Shown here: positions 35,414 to 44,289 of the stretch, piece after piece
Position numbering within the stretch: the first letter of the stretch is position 1
Layout of the letters: each line of letters opens with the position of its first letter
NCBI RefSeq assembly: GCF_029144185.1
Contig: NZ_CP110232.1
Coordinates: 310,001-374,000 of the forward strand
Length of the DNA stretch: 64,000 nucleotides
Source of the DNA: Vagococcus intermedius
GTDB lineage: Bacteria; Bacillota; Bacilli; Lactobacillales; Vagococcaceae
Reading direction: 5' to 3'
Program-made: the position numbers and the translations under genes
Notes under the pieces: generated by a model
Told to the model about the DNA's origin: nothing
Database searches by the model: none
What the model saw: only the letters and a program-made list of their open reading frames with translations

Positions 35414-36295
35414 ATGGTAGGTAAGTTAGATTTGTATAGAATTTTTCAAGTGGTTAGCCAAAATAAAAGTTTTTCAAAAGCGGCTAAAGAACTTTACATG
35501 ACCCAATCAGCTATTAGTCAGTCAATTGCTAAATTGGAATTTGAATTGGAAGTCTCTCTTTTTTATCGAACACCTAAAGGGGTTTTTTTAACTAAAGAAG
35601 GAGAAGTGTTAGAAGAACATGTCCGAGCGGCATTAAATTTGATTGAAATAGCAGAAGACAAATTGCTTAATTTTAAAGAAATGAAAACTGGCGAACTTAA
35701 GATTGGTGTAGGGGACACAATCTCTCGTTACTTTTTAATGCCTTATTTAGAGAGTTTTTATAGCGAGTATCCTGGAATTAAATTAAAAATTGTCAATGGT
35801 ACAACCCCTGAAATTATGGTTTTTTTAAAAGAAGGCGAGGTCGACGTGGGTGTCTGTCATCTTCCAATTGCCGATGAACGTTTCGATGTTAGACCTTGTA
35901 AAGAGATTCAGGATATTTTTGTCTGCAGTCCAGACTATCCGATTGCTAAAGAAGAGCCATTAAGTTACGCTGAGTTACTCAGTTATCCTTTAATTTTTTT
36001 AGAAAAAAAATCAAATTCGAGAATGTATGTAGATGATTTTTTAGCCCAACAAGGCCATGTTATTTCGCCAATCTTTGAGTTAGGTTCCTATGATTTGGTT
36101 ATGGAATTTGCTAAGATTAATCTGGGAATCTCATGTGTTCTACGGGAATTTGCAGAATCCAATTTACTGAATGGTGAACTAATAGAGTTGCCATTGGAAC
36201 AAACGATTCCCTCACGACATATTGGCATTATTCACCTAAAAAGTTATCCGTTATCTCAAGCGGCACAAAAATTTGTTGAAAGTATTATAAAATAA
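35414..36295 (+). CDS. LysR-family transcriptional regulator
   Basis: The protein has 293 residues from the ATG at 35414, with AAGGAGAG at 35401-35408; an ATG at 35381 lies upstream of that ribosome site and inside the dyad. The N-terminal winged helix (LYRIFQVVSQNKSFSKAAKEL..., about residues 5-63) and the LysR substrate-binding domain (about 92-290, with GELKIGVGDTISRY) are complete and of normal length. It is divergent from the ligase-like gene at 34096, so autoregulation and control of that gene from a shared operator are likely. Confidence 0.92.
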   Translation: MVGKLDLYRIFQVVSQNKSFSKAAKELYMTQSAISQSIAKLEFELEVSLFYRTPKGVFLTKEGEVLEEHVRAALNLIEIAEDKLLNFKEMKTGELKIGVGDTISRYFLMPYLESFYSEYPGIKLKIVNGTTPEIMVFLKEGEVDVGVCHLPIADERFDVRPCKEIQDIFVCSPDYPIAKEEPLSYAELLSYPLIFLEKKSNSRMYVDDFLAQQGHVISPIFELGSYDLVMEFAKINLGISCVLREFAESNLLNGELIELPLEQTIPSRHIGIIHLKSYPLSQAAQKFVESIIK

Positions 36296-36462
36296 TCTTT
36301 TTAAAATGGTATAGTTCGAATCAACTTGATTTTAATGGGATATTGGGGTATATATTAATAGAAGGTTAATTATAACGATGTTATTTATAGGACAGTAATG
36401 TATTATTTTTGCTGTTCCATCTGTTATAACCTGGTTTTTATTTAAAAGGAGGAGTTTTGTAT

Positions 36463-37347
36463 ATGTTTTGTCGGGAATGTGGGAATAAAATGAAAGAGGG
36501 CGCAGTATTTTGTCCTAAATGTGGTACAGCTGTAAAAGAAGAATCAGAGGCTAATTTTAAAAAAGGTGCCAGTGATTTTTTAGGTAACATGAATACAAAG
36601 TTTGAGGAATTAAAAAAAGATCAAGCTAGTAGTTTGCAGATCGAAGAACACCATGGGATTAATGTCACAAGGAAAGAACTAAAAGAATTGGCCCAAAGAA
36701 AGTTGTCCGGTAAATTTGGTCAATGGTCAGTCACGTTGATTTGGATGTTTGTGATTGTTATAGCGCTTATCTTAGTTGCAGTTTTAACTGGAATCAAAGG
36801 GAGCGAAGCTAGCTTCTTTGGTAATTCTTTTGTTGGGTTTATTTGGGGACTAATTGCTTTTATTGCAGTTATTGCGACTTTATTAGTCTTGATTTTAGGT
36901 AATGCCGTAATTGAGTGGTGCGCAATTAATACTTTATATGATAGAAAAGTAGATGGCAAGCGTATTTATTACTATTTTATTCGTTCAGAAAAAAATCGCG
37001 TGCTCTTAGCAAATATTTTAGTAGGTATTTTTACTTTCTTATGGACACTATTATTCATTATCCCAGGTATTATTAAAGGTGCTTCTTATTCAATGACAAA
37101 CTATTTAATGGAAAGAGACCGGACACTATCAGCTAATCAAGCGATTAAATTAAGTCGTCAGCTAATGCATGGATACAAGCTTGAGTATTTAATTTTGAAT
37201 TATTCATTTTTCTTTTGGCGTGTTGCGATGTCAGTTACGAATGGTTTAGTCTTTTTCTATGTAGGACCGTATCAAGCTGTTACAAGAATGGCATTTTTTG
37301 ATAAGATTTATGATTATTATTTAGAAAAAAATCATGAGGCATTATAA
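36463..37347 (+). CDS. Zinc-ribbon DUF975 membrane protein
   Basis: The protein has 294 residues from the ATG at 36463, eight bases after AAAGGAGGAG. An N-terminal zinc ribbon (CRECGNKMKEGAVFCPKCG) is followed by a linker and a DUF975 membrane region with four or more helices, including FLWTLLFIIPGIIKGASYSM and the SANQAIKLSRQLMHGYK segment characteristic of the family. It is the first gene of a probable operon with the double zinc-ribbon protein 48 bases downstream and the GH3 enzyme. The function of DUF975 proteins is not known. Confidence 0.87.
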   Translation: MFCRECGNKMKEGAVFCPKCGTAVKEESEANFKKGASDFLGNMNTKFEELKKDQASSLQIEEHHGINVTRKELKELAQRKLSGKFGQWSVTLIWMFVIVIALILVAVLTGIKGSEASFFGNSFVGFIWGLIAFIAVIATLLVLILGNAVIEWCAINTLYDRKVDGKRIYYYFIRSEKNRVLLANILVGIFTFLWTLLFIIPGIIKGASYSMTNYLMERDRTLSANQAIKLSRQLMHGYKLEYLILNYSFFFWRVAMSVTNGLVFFYVGPYQAVTRMAFFDKIYDYYLEKNHEAL

Positions 37348-37395
37348 AAATAGTAAGGTGAGCTATGTTTAGTAAATGAGAGGGACTGGAAAATA

Positions 37396-39180
37396 ATGAA
37401 AAAATGTGAAAAGTGTGGCAGTGAATTTAATGAAGAAGCGGTATTTTGTGAAAATTGCGGAAACCGTTTGAAGAATAAGACTGAGGAACAAAATGTCAAC
37501 AATGATGACGAGCAAAAGGCTGAAGTAAAAAAACAAGTGATAGAAAAAAAACAGGAACAACTTAGTGGTGAGTCTCAATCTGCTTCTAAAAAATTGGCAG
37601 AGATGAAAGCTAGAGAATTGGCAGAAATGGAAAAAGAAGCAGATGAGTTAAAGGTGAAACAAAAAGCTGCTGGGCAAAAAGAACCTACTGTTGAGAAAAA
37701 AGTAGCACCAATAAACGATCAATTTACTTGTGCACGTTGTGGTTTAGTTCAAAATGTTACCAATAATTTTTGTGAAAAATGTGGACATAAACAAGGTGAG
37801 TCATATGATGCAAGTAAAGATGATTCAAAACGAGTTTTAAATGTAGCGACACTTCCCAAAGAACCACGTAAACCTTTGTCAAAAAAAGCTAAAATAATGA
37901 TAGGGTCCGGTATTGGAGCAGTTATTTTATTAGCAGGCGGTTATGCGTTTGGTAAGTCGTATTATAGTTTGGAAAATCAAGCTACACGATTTGCTGAACT
38001 TGTTAAAGAAAATGATCCAGCTAAGCTAGCGTCCGTCTTAAAAACTCATGATCCTAATTATAAGGTCAATAAACAAAATTTGACTAAGTATACGGACTAT
38101 TATGCTGATAAAAAACATAAAAAAGAGTTTTCAGAACTAGTCAACACATTAAATTCTTCACCTTATGCTATCAATGGTATAGGGGATTTATCAATGCAAC
38201 AGGAGGGAAGTAAATTTCTGTTCTTTGACAATTATAATTTCTATATTGAACCGGTCTATCTAGAGTTAACAGCTAATCAAAAAAATATTGAATTTAAGAT
38301 AGACGATGAGGTAGTTGGGAAATCAGATTCTGATGAGTATCAAATGAGTTCTGATCCGTTAACTCCAGGTGAGTATGATATTGAGGGAGCGTTAAAAGGT
38401 CAGAAAGAAAAAAATACCTCACGTGTTAATTTAGTACGCTTTATGAACGATTCGTTTCAGGAGAATACGAGTGTGAACATGGCTATCCAGAAAGTAGCTT
38501 TTGATATCATCTCAAATACTGATACAGGTGATGTGTTATTAGATGGCGAAAAAGTTGGTGAACTGGAGGATGGAGAATTTACAGTCAAAGATAAGGTCTG
38601 GCACCAAGGTATGACTGTTCAAATTTCTAAAACCTTACCTGATGAGTCTAAGATGACAACTGATAAAAGAGAAATTGGTGAATATGACTATCCGGCTGAA
38701 AATTATAATTCTGATTACTCAGAACTTAATTTAGATTTAGAAGAAGTTAAAGGTAAAGATGATATTCAGTATGAATTAGACAATATTTATAATAATTTTT
38801 CATCTTATACAGATGATTCTTACGGCTCATATAATGCACGGGCAATCACAGATTTAGCGTCACATTTTGAAAATGGGCAGAGTAATGCTGAGTTTATTGA
38901 TTTTGATACGTTTATTAACAGTGTCAGAAAAGCTAAAAGTAAGGATCATTTAAGTGCAGAAGCTAGTGTAGAAGAAGTGCAACAAGTAGGGGATAATACC
39001 TATGAAGTACGGTACTTAATCGAGTACACAACTGTGTATAAAGATAGTGATCAAGATAGTATTACGCAAATATTCCGATATAAAAAAGCTACATTTATCT
39101 ATGATGAAGAAGATCAACAGTTAAAAATAAGAGATTTAGGTGGCACTGATAACTTTGAAGTCGTGGATGATGGTAATTAG
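37396..39180 (+). CDS. TcaA-like membrane protein with two zinc ribbons
   Basis: The 594-residue protein has an N-terminal zinc ribbon (CEKCGSEFNEEAVFCENCG), a Lys/Glu-rich helical segment, a second zinc ribbon (CARCGLVQNVTNNFCEKCG, about 115-135), one membrane helix (about 172-192) and a large extracellular part of about 400 residues. This layout is that of TcaA/YvbJ-type proteins, which affect glycopeptide resistance and wall integrity in staphylococci. It follows the DUF975 gene closely and precedes a GH3 enzyme, so a role at the cell envelope is likely. Having two zinc ribbons rather than one is less usual. Confidence 0.8.
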   Translation: MKKCEKCGSEFNEEAVFCENCGNRLKNKTEEQNVNNDDEQKAEVKKQVIEKKQEQLSGESQSASKKLAEMKARELAEMEKEADELKVKQKAAGQKEPTVEKKVAPINDQFTCARCGLVQNVTNNFCEKCGHKQGESYDASKDDSKRVLNVATLPKEPRKPLSKKAKIMIGSGIGAVILLAGGYAFGKSYYSLENQATRFAELVKENDPAKLASVLKTHDPNYKVNKQNLTKYTDYYADKKHKKEFSELVNTLNSSPYAINGIGDLSMQQEGSKFLFFDNYNFYIEPVYLELTANQKNIEFKIDDEVVGKSDSDEYQMSSDPLTPGEYDIEGALKGQKEKNTSRVNLVRFMNDSFQENTSVNMAIQKVAFDIISNTDTGDVLLDGEKVGELEDGEFTVKDKVWHQGMTVQISKTLPDESKMTTDKREIGEYDYPAENYNSDYSELNLDLEEVKGKDDIQYELDNIYNNFSSYTDDSYGSYNARAITDLASHFENGQSNAEFIDFDTFINSVRKAKSKDHLSAEASVEEVQQVGDNTYEVRYLIEYTTVYKDSDQDSITQIFRYKKATFIYDEEDQQLKIRDLGGTDNFEVVDDGN

Positions 39181-39216
39181 ATGCACCTAGCTTAAACAAA
39201 GAAAGTAGTCGAGTAA

Positions 39217-40458
39217 ATGAAAAAAATAATAGGGTTACTAGTGGGGATTATTGTACTAGGAGTTGGTCTCTATGCTGGTGCAACAAGTTTTAAACAAGAA
39301 GCCAAAGTAAAAAAAGAAATAGAAGTCACTGAGAAAGAGCCGACTGATAAGACAACAGAGTCAATAAGTCCAACTAAAGATCAACAGTTAATGAAAAATG
39401 AACAGGATGAAACGAAAGAAGAGAAAACAAAAGAAAAGAAAGCAGAGATTAAAGCGGCAGTGACTATTGATCAAAGAATAGCAGAGATGAGCTTAGAAGA
39501 AAAAGTTGGTCAGTTATTTTTAGTCCGAGTACCAGAAGCTAACCAATTAAATGACATAAAAGAGTACCATCTAGGTGGTTATGTTTTATTCAGTCGTGAT
39601 ATGGAAGGTGAAACAAGAGCCTCTTTAAAAGCAAAGATAGCCAGCTATCAAGCTACTAGTAGTATCCCTCTTTTAATAGCATCAGATGAAGAAGGCGGTA
39701 CGGTGAGTCGATTGAGTACAGGAAGCAATTTAGTCGATACGCCGCTACTATCCCCACAAGAACTTTATCAAGCAGGTGAATGGCAAGCCATCCGTCAGGA
39801 TATAACGGATAAAGCCGCTATATTTTCTGACTATGGTATTCATACGGGCTTAGCTCCTGTTGCGGATATTTCAACTGACCCAGCCTCATTTATTTATGAT
39901 CGGACTATTGGTTTAGATCGAAAGGCAACAGAAAAATATGTGGTTACGGCAGTAGAAGAGATGAAAAAGCATAAGATAGGTTCAACGTTAAAACATTTCC
40001 CTGGTTATGGTAATAATCGAGATTCTCATGTGGATATTGTGACAGATAATCGTCCGTTGACTGAATTGGAAGAAAATGATTACAAGCCATTTGAGGCAGG
40101 TATCAAGGCTGGAGCTGATAGTATTTTAGTGTCTCACAATATTATTGAGGCCTTAGACGCCAGTTTACCAGCTTCTATTTCAAAACCCGTTCATGATGAA
40201 ATTCGTAATAAACTAGGGTTTGATGGGGTTGTGATGACAGATGATATGGATATGGCTGGACTAGCTGATTTTATTAGTCAAGAAGAAGCGGGCATGTTAG
40301 CTTTGAAAGCTGGGAATGATTTGATCTTATCCTCATCGTATGATCGCCAAATTCCTTATGTAATTGAAAGTGTTGAACAAGGCGAATTAAAGGAAACTCA
40401 AATTGATGCTTCGGTTAAACGTGTGTTGACTTGGAAAGAGAAGTTAGGCTTATTATAA
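39217..40458 (+). CDS. Membrane-anchored GH3 beta-N-acetylhexosaminidase (NagZ-like)
   Basis: The 413-residue protein has an N-terminal hydrophobic anchor or signal (about 1-25), a Lys/Glu/Thr-rich linker to about residue 85, and a GH3 catalytic domain. The diagnostic KHFPGYGNNRDSH motif and the VMTDDMDMAG segment with the nucleophile Asp are intact. The enzyme should remove terminal GlcNAc from muropeptides outside the cell. It follows the TcaA-like gene by 36 bases with only a weak ribosome site (GAAAG), and a terminator ends the operon. Confidence 0.9.
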   Translation: MKKIIGLLVGIIVLGVGLYAGATSFKQEAKVKKEIEVTEKEPTDKTTESISPTKDQQLMKNEQDETKEEKTKEKKAEIKAAVTIDQRIAEMSLEEKVGQLFLVRVPEANQLNDIKEYHLGGYVLFSRDMEGETRASLKAKIASYQATSSIPLLIASDEEGGTVSRLSTGSNLVDTPLLSPQELYQAGEWQAIRQDITDKAAIFSDYGIHTGLAPVADISTDPASFIYDRTIGLDRKATEKYVVTAVEEMKKHKIGSTLKHFPGYGNNRDSHVDIVTDNRPLTELEENDYKPFEAGIKAGADSILVSHNIIEALDASLPASISKPVHDEIRNKLGFDGVVMTDDMDMAGLADFISQEEAGMLALKAGNDLILSSSYDRQIPYVIESVEQGELKETQIDASVKRVLTWKEKLGLL

Positions 40459-40463
40459 AAATA

Positions 40464-40500
40464 AAAAGTGTCTCGATATTTTCGAGATACTTTTATTTTT
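40464..40500 (+). terminator. Intrinsic terminator of the DUF975-TcaA-GH3 operon
   Basis: Stem AAAAGTGTCTCGA (40464-40476) / TCGAGATACTTTT (40482-40494) with one G-U pair and an A/T-rich tail. Confidence 0.85.
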
Positions 40501-40836
40501 TTATAATAAAGTGAGAGCTAGTTGGGACTTATATCATTAAATAACTTCAATATTGAATTTTTTTTAGTGAATATTCAAGAAAATATCATGATATAATAAG
40601 TAATTGCGTATTACTAATTGTAAATATACATATATTTATCAGGTTTATGAAAATAATCAGTGAATGATTTTCAGTTTTTTTCATAAAGTATGAGAAAAAT
40701 TTTATTTATGTCATCTTTTTGTTATTTTATAAAACAATAATGGGTTATATGTTTTATAAAAAGTGAGAATCGTAAGAAAAGTTATTCGAAAAAAAAACTT
40801 GTCAATTTTAAATGAGATCATTGAAATAAGGGTGCG

Positions 40837-40865
40837 TTGACTTTTTTTGGGTAACTTAATACAAT
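40837..40865 (+). promoter_or_regulatory. nupC promoter
   Basis: TTGACT (40837-40842), 17-base spacer, TACAAT (40860-40865). Close to consensus in both boxes. Confidence 0.7.
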
Positions 40866-40989
40866 GACAACTGACTTAAAAGAAAAAGAAACATTAAATG
40901 TGATAATCTGCGACTAGTGTGCTAATAGCTGTTATATGACTTAAGTTAGCTTTGAGTGAATCAGGAGATTATTTATTATTTTTTTAGAG

Positions 40990-41009
40990 TTAGTAAAACG
41001 TTTTAAAAA
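40990..41009. promoter_or_regulatory. RbsR-like operator upstream of nupC
   Basis: TTAGTAAAACGTTTTAAAAA matches the rbs operator O1 at 18 of 20 positions. It lies in the leader between the promoter and the TTG start, so a bound repressor could act as a roadblock. Confidence 0.6.
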
Positions 41010-41030
41010 ATAGAATAAGGGGTTGTCAGT

Positions 41031-42215
41031 TTGAATTTTATCGTAGGAATTATTGGAATCATTATTTTTTTAGGCTTGGCTTATTTAACTAGTAGCGATC
41101 GCAGTAAAATAAAAAAATGGCCAATTATTAAATTATTTGCCTTACAGTTTATTTTTGGGTACATTTTATTAAACACGAGTGCAGGAAATTTTATTATTAG
41201 TGGAATTGCCAACGGTTTTACTAAAATTTTAGATTATGCTGGTGAAGGGGTCGAATTTGTTTTTGGAGGTCTAGCCAATAAAGGTGCAGCACCATTCTTC
41301 TTAACTGTTTTGATGCCGATTGTCTTTATTTCCGTCTTAATCGGAATTCTACAATATTTCAAAATTTTACCTTTTATTATCAAATATTTAGGTAAGGCGA
41401 TTAGTAAAGTGAACGGTATGGGACAATTGGAATCATACAATGGTGTTGCCTCAATTATTTTAGGACAATCAGAAGTTTTTATTTCAGTAAAAAAACAATT
41501 AGGTGGCTTATCTGAGCAACGTCTATATACGTTATGCGCCTCAGCGATGTCAACCGTTTCTATGTCGATTGTCGGATCTTACATGACGTTACTAGAGCCT
41601 AGATTTGTGGTGACAGCGATTATCTTAAACTTATTTGGTGGCTTTATTATTGCGTCAATTATTAATCCATATGAGTTAACAGAAGATGATGATGATACGA
41701 TTATTATCGAGGGAGAAAAACAATCGTTCTTTGAAATGTTAGTGGAGTATATCATGGATGGTTTTAATGTGGCGATTACAGTTGGAGCAATGTTAATTGG
41801 ATTTGTAGCAATCATCGCGATGGTCAATGGTATTTTTGAAGGAATTATTGGGATTTCATTTCAAGAGCTGTTAGGTTATGTTTTTTCTCCAGTTGCCTTT
41901 TTAATGGGAGTACCTTTTGAACAAGCGGTTGATGCGGGAAGTGTCATGGCAACAAAGCTTGTATCAAATGAATTTGTTGCGATGACTACTCTAAAAGAAG
42001 GAAACTTTGCTTTTAGCGAAAGAACGGTTGCCATTGTGTCAGTTTTCTTAGTGTCGTTTGCAAATTTCACCTCAATTGGTGTTATTTCAGGCGCAGTAAA
42101 TGGCTTGAATCAACGTCAAGGGAAAGTAGTTGCTCGTATGGGCTTACGTCTGCTTTGGGGAGCAACCTTAGTAAGTTTATTATCTGCAACAATCATTGGT
42201 TTAATTTTTATCTAA
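41031..42215 (+). CDS. nupC: NupC-type concentrative nucleoside transporter
   Basis: A 394-residue CNT-family membrane protein with the Nucleos_tra2/gate layout: N-terminal helices, GQSEVFISVKKQL, MSTVSMSIVGSYMTLL, the LFGGFIIASIINPYE segment and the C-terminal SFANFTSIGVISGAVNGL. It imports nucleosides with H+ or Na+. The start is a TTG at 41031, eight bases after AAGGGG. The RbsR-like operator in its leader ties it to ribose control, which makes sense because nucleosides yield ribose-phosphate. The gene stands alone. Confidence 0.92.
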   Translation: MNFIVGIIGIIIFLGLAYLTSSDRSKIKKWPIIKLFALQFIFGYILLNTSAGNFIISGIANGFTKILDYAGEGVEFVFGGLANKGAAPFFLTVLMPIVFISVLIGILQYFKILPFIIKYLGKAISKVNGMGQLESYNGVASIILGQSEVFISVKKQLGGLSEQRLYTLCASAMSTVSMSIVGSYMTLLEPRFVVTAIILNLFGGFIIASIINPYELTEDDDDTIIIEGEKQSFFEMLVEYIMDGFNVAITVGAMLIGFVAIIAMVNGIFEGIIGISFQELLGYVFSPVAFLMGVPFEQAVDAGSVMATKLVSNEFVAMTTLKEGNFAFSERTVAIVSVFLVSFANFTSIGVISGAVNGLNQRQGKVVARMGLRLLWGATLVSLLSATIIGLIFI

Positions 42216-42249
42216 AAAAGAGAACTCTTTAATAAGAGTTCTCTTTTTT
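42214..42249. terminator. Bidirectional terminator
   Basis: Perfect 16-bp stem AAAAAAGAGAACTCTT / AAGAGTTCTCTTTTTT with loop TAAT, between the convergent nupC and MFS genes. Confidence 0.92.
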
Positions 42250-42254
42250 TTTAG

Positions 42255-43706
42255 TTATTTTACAGTTGTTGTAAGAATTATCCGATCCGAATTTAAATTT
42301 GGAAGCGGAGGATTCTTTTTTAAGAGGATGGTTAGGATTAAGGCAATTAAGCATAATATAGTTGTCATATTATAAGCAGATTTTATGCCGTGTAAAATAA
42401 TACCTTGTTGTTGATTAATCGAGTGAGTAAGCACTAGTGACTTTTCAAAATGCTTGGAAGATATACTCATCATGGTTATTAAAATAGAGGTACCTATGGA
42501 ACCCGCTATTTGTCGTGTCGTTTGAAACATAGCTGTTCCGTGCGCCACTAATTCTAAAGGCAATGATTTTAATGCTTCGGTTTGAAGAGGCATTAAAATT
42601 AAAACAAGACCAATTGAACGAATTGTTTGAGCAAGGGCAGCAAAGGTTACAGTCGAGTGGACTGTCAACTGAGTAAACATGAAAGTTCCCACAATAAGAA
42701 TGACTAGACCGATAATTGTAATCGGTTTGGCGCCATAACGATCAAATAAACGCCCTGAAAGTGGAGATAAGATAGCCATAAAACAAGCACCAGGCAACAT
42801 AATAACGCCAGAGACAAAAGGTGTAACATGTCGAACATTTTGTAAAAACATCGGTAATAATAGCATCCCACCGTAAAGAGCCATAATCACAACAAAATTA
42901 ATAATTGTCGTCATAGTAAAAGTTTTACTTTTAAAGACGGTAAAGTTAAGCATTGGTGAGGTAATAGTTAACTGTTGGTAGACAAAGATAGCGGTTATTA
43001 CTGAACCGATTATAATAACGCCTAACACGTTGAAGCTTAACCACAGATGATCACCAGCATTGCTGAAACCTAGTAACAAACAACCCAGCCCAACTGAGGA
43101 TAGAATAACTCCTATTAAATTGAATTTTAACATTTTTTGTCGGCCGACATTAGCTAAATAACGGAATGATAGTAATAAATTGAGAGCAGCAAATGGAATT
43201 AAGATATAGAATAGGTAGCGCCAATTATAAGATTGCACAATCCATCCAGCCATAGTTGGTCCAATACCGGGTGCAAAATTCATGGCAAGGCCGATGAGTC
43301 CCATAATACTACCAATCTTATTAGCAGGATAAATATTCATTAAAGTTACAGTCATCAAAGGCATAATGACACCTGATCCAATAGCTTGAATCATTCGACC
43401 CAAGATTAGAACTGTAAAGCTAGGTGAAATACCTGCTAAAATAGAGCCGATTAAAAACATAGTGATTGAAAAATGATAAAGTGGACGGGTTTTAAAGCGT
43501 TCGATGAGAAAAGCTGTAATAGGAATCATCAAGCCACTAACCAACATATAGCCAGTTGAAATCCACTGACCTTGACTAGCACTGATATTAAAATCACTCA
43601 TGATACTAGGAAGTGCAACATTAAGTAGGGTCTGATTCAGGTTACAAAGAAACGTACCTGTCAATAAAATAGCAAGAATCGGTCCGTTTTTAGTAGATTT
43701 AGTCAT
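42255..43706 (-). CDS. MFS multidrug efflux transporter, DHA2 (14-helix) family
   Basis: The 483-residue protein has about 14 hydrophobic helices and the DHA2/EmrB-QacA signatures: LDxN-like start TFLCNLNQTLLNVALPSIM, WISTGYML, GRMIQAIGSGVIMPLM and GPTMAGWIV. It exports drugs or toxic compounds by proton antiport. It overlaps the MarR gene upstream by eight bases, so the two are co-transcribed. Substrates cannot be told from the sequence. Confidence 0.92.
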   Translation of the reverse strand: MTKSTKNGPILAILLTGTFLCNLNQTLLNVALPSIMSDFNISASQGQWISTGYMLVSGLMIPITAFLIERFKTRPLYHFSITMFLIGSILAGISPSFTVLILGRMIQAIGSGVIMPLMTVTLMNIYPANKIGSIMGLIGLAMNFAPGIGPTMAGWIVQSYNWRYLFYILIPFAALNLLLSFRYLANVGRQKMLKFNLIGVILSSVGLGCLLLGFSNAGDHLWLSFNVLGVIIIGSVITAIFVYQQLTITSPMLNFTVFKSKTFTMTTIINFVVIMALYGGMLLLPMFLQNVRHVTPFVSGVIMLPGACFMAILSPLSGRLFDRYGAKPITIIGLVILIVGTFMFTQLTVHSTVTFAALAQTIRSIGLVLILMPLQTEALKSLPLELVAHGTAMFQTTRQIAGSIGTSILITMMSISSKHFEKSLVLTHSINQQQGIILHGIKSAYNMTTILCLIALILTILLKKNPPLPNLNSDRIILTTTVK

Positions 43707-44148
43707 GATGTTTCACCTCATCTAAAATAGTTAGAATTTGCTGATGAGTCGTCAATAAATCGGCTAATTTTTCAGGATCAATCTCTAAGATTGGTAAGAG
43801 ATTTTTTAAATAAATATCATATGTTTCAGAGACTTTTTGTTCACCACTAAGAGATAAACTTAATAGCGTATTACGTCGATCACTAGGGTCTTCCTCTTTT
43901 AATATATAACCAGAGTTGACCATACGTGAAACAATACCAGATACAGTACTTTTTCCTAAACGCATTTCCTTTGCGACTTGATTAAGTGTACTTTGAGGAT
44001 TTTTTTTAATAATGTTAGCTACTAATAATTGTACAATCGTGATGTCCTTTTTCATAGCAGCGCCATTTAGTATCGTCCGTGTTTCTTGATGGATATCTCT
44101 AAAAGATAAGAGTATGGTTTTGAGATAATCTTCATTTTCGTATAGCAT
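43699..44148 (-). CDS. MarR-family regulator of the efflux gene
   Basis: The protein has 149 residues from the ATG at 44148, with AAGGAGGG just upstream; an earlier in-frame codon at 44178 lies beyond the ribosome site. It has the MarR winged helix (STLNQVAKEMRLGKSTVSGIVSRMVNSGYILKEEDPSDRRNT, about residues 50-95) with the wing DPSDRRN. It overlaps the efflux gene by eight bases and has an inverted repeat in its promoter region, as expected for a repressor of itself and the pump. Confidence 0.92.
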   Translation of the reverse strand: MLYENEDYLKTILLSFRDIHQETRTILNGAAMKKDITIVQLLVANIIKKNPQSTLNQVAKEMRLGKSTVSGIVSRMVNSGYILKEEDPSDRRNTLLSLSLSGEQKVSETYDIYLKNLLPILEIDPEKLADLLTTHQQILTILDEVKHHD

Positions 44149-44169
44149 AATACCCTCCTTTTGATTTTC

Positions 44170-44200
44170 AGTTCGCAAACAAACGGTTCGTAGGCGAACT
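44170..44200. promoter_or_regulatory. Candidate MarR operator
   Basis: AGTTCGC (44170-44176) and GCGAACT (44194-44200) form a perfect inverted repeat with a 17-base spacer containing a further GGTTCG, upstream of the marR start. Confidence 0.6.
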
Positions 44201-44257
44201 ATTTTATTCTACTCTTAATAGGCGAGTGAGTCAATCTATTCTTTACTAAATATGAAT

Positions 44258-44289
44258 AAAAAAGAGGAGTCTAAAGACTCCTCTTTTTT
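44258..44289 (-). terminator. Terminator of the amino acid permease gene
   Basis: Perfect 15-bp stem AAAAAAGAGGAGTCT / AGACTCCTCTTTTTT with a two-base spacer, overlapping the stop codon of the minus-strand permease. It is symmetrical and can act in both directions. Confidence 0.88.

Larger units (their letters stand above)
40501..41030 (+). other. Long AT-rich leader/intergenic region upstream of nupC
   Basis: About 530 bases with no ORF of note. It holds a good promoter (40837-40865) and an RbsR-type palindrome (40990-41009). The promoter would give a leader of roughly 160 bases; no riboswitch consensus (for example purine type) was recognised. Confidence 0.5.

Noticed and set aside
40501-41030. 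A purine or other riboswitch in the long nupC leader
   Set aside because: I looked for a purine-type core and an expression-platform hairpin before the start codon and recognised neither; the RbsR-like operator explains regulation more simply.
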